Shown here: positions 61,237 to 64,000 of the stretch, in pieces
How positions within the stretch are numbered: position 1 is the stretch's first letter
Layout: every line of letters begins with the position of its first letter
Source: Marinobacter sp. X15-166B
GTDB lineage: Bacteria > Pseudomonadota > Gammaproteobacteria > Pseudomonadales > Oleiphilaceae
NCBI RefSeq assembly: GCF_001752365.1
Contig: NZ_MEIY01000001.1
Location: 1,967,003 to 2,031,002 of the forward strand
Direction of reading: 5' to 3'
Length of the DNA stretch: 64,000 bases
Position numbers and translations under genes: made by a program
Notes under the pieces: model-generated
Seen by the model: the letters and a program-made list of their open reading frames with translations, nothing else
What the model was told of the DNA's origin: nothing
Database searches by the model: none

Positions 61237-62214
61237 ATGACCTCTGATACCCGAATTACCGCAAGTTTTATCATCCCTCCCGAACTCAGCAACCGCCGGC
61301 TTGATCAGGCCGCGGCCACACTGATGCCGGAGCATTCCCGCTCGCGCCTGCAGAGCTGGATAAAAAGCGGTGCCCTGACAGTGAATGGCGCGACTTGCCG
61401 GCCCCGGGACAAAGTGATGCTGGACGATCAGTTGCGGCTGGATGCGGAGCCGGAAGCACAGGTAAGTTGGCAGGCGGAGGCCATTAGTCTCGACATTGTT
61501 TACGAAGATGAGCACCTGATCGTGATCAACAAACCTGCCGGGCTGGTGGTGCATCCGGCGGCGGGGCACATGGATGGCACTCTGGTCAACGCGGTACTGA
61601 ATCATGCCCCGGAAGTGGAAAATCTGCCCCGTGCCGGCGTGGTGCATCGTCTGGACAAAGACACCTCCGGCATCATGGTGGTGGCCCGCAGTCTGACAGC
61701 ACACACCTCTCTGGTGGATCAGTTGCAAACCCGCAGCATGGGGCGGGAGTATGCGGCGGTGGTGATCGGCACTCTGACCGGTGGGGCCACGGTGGATGCG
61801 CCCATCGGCCGCCACCCCCGGGAACGCAAAAAGATGGCGGTGGTGGCGACGGGCAAGCCGGCGGTCACCCATTACCGGCTGGCGGAGCGGTTTGCGGCGC
61901 ACACCCTGGTGCACTGTCAGCTTGAGAGCGGGCGCACTCATCAGATCCGGGTGCACATGGCCCACGTTAAACACCCACTGGTTGGCGATCAGCTGTACGG
62001 CGGGCGTATACGCCTGCCCAAGGGCACCACAGAAGAGTTGCGGGCGGTGCTGTCAGGGTTCCAGCGACAGGCGTTGCATGCCCGGAAGCTGACATTGGAG
62101 CACCCCGCAAGCGGCGAGACCCTGAGCTGGGAGGCGCCTTTGCCGGATGACATGGACGTTTTGCTGGCGGCCCTGAGAACCCATTACCAAAACCGGGACA
62201 GCCGTGACTACTGA
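61237..62214 (+). CDS. rluD: 23S rRNA pseudouridine synthase D
   Basis: RluD makes pseudouridines 1911, 1915 and 1917 in helix 69. An S4 domain lies at about 15-75 (RLDQAAATLMPEHSRSRLQ), and the catalytic Asp is in HRLDKDTSGIMVVA. The end of the RsuA/RluD fold has LESGRTHQIRVHMAHVKHPL. The frame is open upstream to 61129; MTSDTRITASF at 61237 matches the usual family start and gives 325 residues. It overlaps pgeF by 11 bases. Confidence 0.95.
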   Translation: MTSDTRITASFIIPPELSNRRLDQAAATLMPEHSRSRLQSWIKSGALTVNGATCRPRDKVMLDDQLRLDAEPEAQVSWQAEAISLDIVYEDEHLIVINKPAGLVVHPAAGHMDGTLVNAVLNHAPEVENLPRAGVVHRLDKDTSGIMVVARSLTAHTSLVDQLQTRSMGREYAAVVIGTLTGGATVDAPIGRHPRERKKMAVVATGKPAVTHYRLAERFAAHTLVHCQLESGRTHQIRVHMAHVKHPLVGDQLYGGRIRLPKGTTEELRAVLSGFQRQALHARKLTLEHPASGETLSWEAPLPDDMDVLLAALRTHYQNRDSRDY

Positions 62215-62953
62215 AGTGCCTCTGATTGTTGCAGACTGGCCGGCGCCGTCCCGGGTGCGGGCGGTGTCGACCCTGCGCATGGGAGGGGTCAGTCAGGGAC
62301 CTTGGGCATCTCTGAACCTCGGCACCCACGTGCAGGACGCGCCCCGCCACGTCAGCGTCAACCGGCAGCGGCTGGGTGACCGCCTGGGGGTGGCGGAGCC
62401 AGCGATCGGCTGGCTATCGCAGGTACACGGCACAGAGGTTGCCCCCTTGCCGGCAGAGGGGGTGCCGCAAGCCGATGCCAGCGTTACTTCTCACCCCGGT
62501 CAGGTGTGCGCCATCTTGACCGCCGATTGTTTGCCGGTGCTGTTCTGCAACCGGCAAGGTACCCGGGTTGCAGCAGCCCATGCCGGCTGGCGCGGGTTAT
62601 CGGAAGGCGTTCTGGAGCGCACCCTGGCCGCGCTGGGCGCGCCCCCGGAAGAGATTTTGGCCTGGCTCGGACCGGCCATCGGTCCCGCAGTCTTCGAAGT
62701 AGGGCCAGAGGTGCGGGTCGCGTTTGTGGCCCGGCACCCGCAGACAGAGTCCGCATTTGTGCGTTCGGCCGGCGGCGGTGACCGCTATCTGGCGGATATT
62801 TATCAGCTGGCCCGTACACGCCTGGAACTGGCCGGGGTCAGTCAGGTGTATGGGGGAGGGTTGTGCACCGTGACTGACTCAACGCGTTTCTTTTCCTACC
62901 GCCGTGACGGCGTCACCGGCCGGATGGCCAGCCTGATCTGGATCGAACAGTAG
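62204..62953 (+). CDS. pgeF: Peptidoglycan editing factor PgeF (YfiH, multicopper polyphenol oxidase family)
   Basis: PgeF prevents misplaced L-Ser in peptidoglycan precursors, and family members also show purine nucleoside phosphorylase activity. The 249-residue protein has the metal-site motifs QVHGTEV, LTADCLPVLFCN and AAAHAGWRGLSEGVLE, with WLGPAIGPAVFEVG. The GTG start lies inside rluD, so the pair is probably co-translated, a common neighbour order. Confidence 0.94.
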   Translation: MTTEVPLIVADWPAPSRVRAVSTLRMGGVSQGPWASLNLGTHVQDAPRHVSVNRQRLGDRLGVAEPAIGWLSQVHGTEVAPLPAEGVPQADASVTSHPGQVCAILTADCLPVLFCNRQGTRVAAAHAGWRGLSEGVLERTLAALGAPPEEILAWLGPAIGPAVFEVGPEVRVAFVARHPQTESAFVRSAGGGDRYLADIYQLARTRLELAGVSQVYGGGLCTVTDSTRFFSYRRDGVTGRMASLIWIEQ

Positions 62954-62976
62954 CCGTCAATTTTCTGACGGCTTTG
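62952..62976 (+). terminator. Terminator after pgeF
   Basis: AGCCGTCA and TGACGGCT form an 8-bp stem that overlaps the stop codon of pgeF. Only a short T tract (TTT) follows, so it may be leaky. Confidence 0.6.
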
Positions 62977-62986
62977 CCCCTGCCCG

Positions 62987-63014
62987 CTTGAAGTCCCCCC
63001 CAATGCCCCTACAT
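62987..63014 (+). promoter_or_regulatory. Sigma-32 heat-shock promoter for clpB
   Basis: CTTGAA (62987-62992), 13 bases, then CCCCTACAT (63006-63014) matches the sigma-32 pattern CTTGAA-N13/14-CCCCATnT with one small change. It lies 66 bases before clpB, a known heat-shock gene. Confidence 0.8.
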
Positions 63015-63079
63015 TAATTAACAATGCGACACAGATTGAAAGTGCGTTAAGCCTTTTAACAATCGGGGATATGACCACT

Positions 63080-64000
63080 ATGAGAATTGATAAACTGACC
63101 AGCAGGTTGCAGTCAGCGTTGGCGGAAGCCCAGTCCCTGGCGGTTGGCCGGGACCATAACTTTATTGAGCCGGTCCATTTGATGCTGGCACTGCTCGACC
63201 AGGACGGCAGTGCCGTCAACCCGCTGTTGAAACAGGCCGGAGTGGATCCGCAGCGCTTGCGTCACGCCCTGGTGCGCGAGGTGGACCTGTTGCCGGAAGT
63301 GAAGGGTGCGGCAGGGGATGTCTCCATCTCCACGGATCTGGGGCGCCTGTTCAACATGACCGATAAACTGGCGCAGCAGCGGCAGGACCAGTTCATTTCC
63401 AGTGAGCTGGTGTTGCTGGCGGCCCTGGAGGACCGGGGCACGCTGGGACGGCTGTTGCGGGAGCAGGGGGCAGACAGGCAAGCCCTGGCCAAAGCCATCG
63501 ATGAGGCGCGCGGTGGCGAGTCGGTCAACGATGCGGGTGCGGAAGACAATCGTCAGGCCCTTGAAAAATACACCATCGATCTGACCGGACAGGCCGAGGA
63601 CGGCAAGCTGGATCCGGTGATCGGCCGCGATGACGAAATCCGCCGCACCATTCAGGTGCTCCAGCGGCGGCGCAAGAACAACCCGGTGCTGATTGGCGAA
63701 CCCGGGGTGGGTAAAACCGCGATCGCCGAGGGGCTCGCCCAGCGAATCGTCAACGGCGAGGTGCCGGAAGGGCTGAAGGGCAAACGGGTGTTGTCTCTTG
63801 ACATGGGCGCGCTGATCGCCGGCGCCAAGTTCCGGGGCGAGTTCGAAGAACGGCTGAAAGCCTTGCTGAATGAACTGAAAAAACAGGAAGGGCGCATCAT
63901 TCTGTTCATTGATGAGCTTCACACCATGGTTGGCGCCGGCAAGGCGGAAGGTTCCATGGACGCAGGCAACATGCTCAAGCCGGTGCTCGCGCGGGGCGAG
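63080..64000 (+). CDS. clpB: Chaperone ClpB, N-terminal part (cut by the window end)
   Basis: ClpB is the Hsp100 disaggregase. The 307 codons in the window cover the Clp N domain ([15 protein letters not shown]) and part of NBD1: Walker [22 protein letters not shown], shortened here to GEPGVGKT, pore loop region [14 protein letters not shown], and Walker [24 protein letters not shown] at 63080 is the family start; an ATG three codons earlier (63071) is possible. The frame is open to the last base. Confidence 0.96.
   Translation, partial: MRIDKLTSRLQSALAEAQSLAVGRDHNFIEPVHLMLALLDQDGSAVNPLLKQAGVDPQRLRHALVREVDLLPEVKGAAGDVSISTDLGRLFNMTDKLAQQRQDQFISSELVLLAALEDRGTLGRLLREQGADRQALAKAIDEARGGESVNDAGAEDNRQALEKYTIDLTGQAEDGKLDPVIGRDDEIRRTIQVLQRRRKNNPVLIGEPGVGKTAIAEGLAQRIVNGEVPEGLKGKRVLSLDMGALIAGAKFRGEFEERLKALLNELKKQEGRIILFIDELHTMVGAGKAEGSMDAGNMLKPVLARGE

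Overview
The window is a gene-dense, moderately GC-rich stretch of chromosome from a gammaproteobacterium. The gene orders ponA / pilMNOPQ-aroKB-damX-gltBD-hemE, nrdR-ribD-ribB-ribH-nusB-thiL-pgpA, ispB / rplU-rpmA-obgE-proB, murJ-ribF-ileS-lspA-fkpB-ispH and bamD / rluD-pgeF-clpB are all familiar from Pseudomonas, Marinobacter and Cellvibrionales relatives. An aerobic, probably marine or soil member of the Cellvibrionales/Alteromonadales range is my inference; no marker in the window fixes the genus. I saw no rRNA, tRNA, insertion sequence, integrase, phage gene or CRISPR array.

Layout: 1-11 kb holds PBP1A, divergent from the type IV pilus alignment/secretin operon pilMNOPQ, then aroK-aroB and a DamX-like SPOR protein carrying a long (CCAGAG)n repeat. 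11-18.8 kb holds glutamate synthase gltB-gltD (gltD frameshifted near its end), hemE and a PilZ-domain gene. 18.8-22.1 kb holds radA and ettA on the minus strand, separated by palindromic 56-bp repeats. 22.4-29 kb holds glyA, nrdR, the riboflavin genes, nusB, thiL and pgpA. 29-42.4 kb holds two small envelope or unknown genes, ispB, ribosomal proteins, obgE, proB, rpsT, murJ, ribF, ileS, lspA, fkpB and ispH. 42.6-56.9 kb holds two complete, diverged minor-pilin cassettes in tandem (fimT-pilV-pilW-pilX-pilY1-pilE twice) and an inverted third fimT. 57-60 kb holds pilR-pilS. 60-64 kb holds bamD, rluD, pgeF and the start of clpB behind a sigma-32-type promoter.

Type IV pili are the theme. PilMNOPQ form the alignment complex and outer-membrane pore, two minor-pilin/PilY1 sets could prime or tip the fibre, PilSR controls pilin transcription, and a PilZ protein may link the machine to c-di-GMP. 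The most interesting signal is that the two cassettes differ in how their subunits appear to be stabilised. Cassette 1 carries EF-hand-like calcium loops in FimT, PilE and PilY1. In cassette 2 the matching places lack those loops, and in FimT and PilE cysteine pairs appear instead. Cassette 1 also looks more AT-rich, and its pilW is broken at a T7 tract.

Two genes (gltD at G7, pilW at T7) are each one base out of frame at a homopolymer. Either the underlying assembly has indel errors or these are real slippage sites; raw reads would decide. All functional calls rest on motif recognition by eye, and no database search was run.
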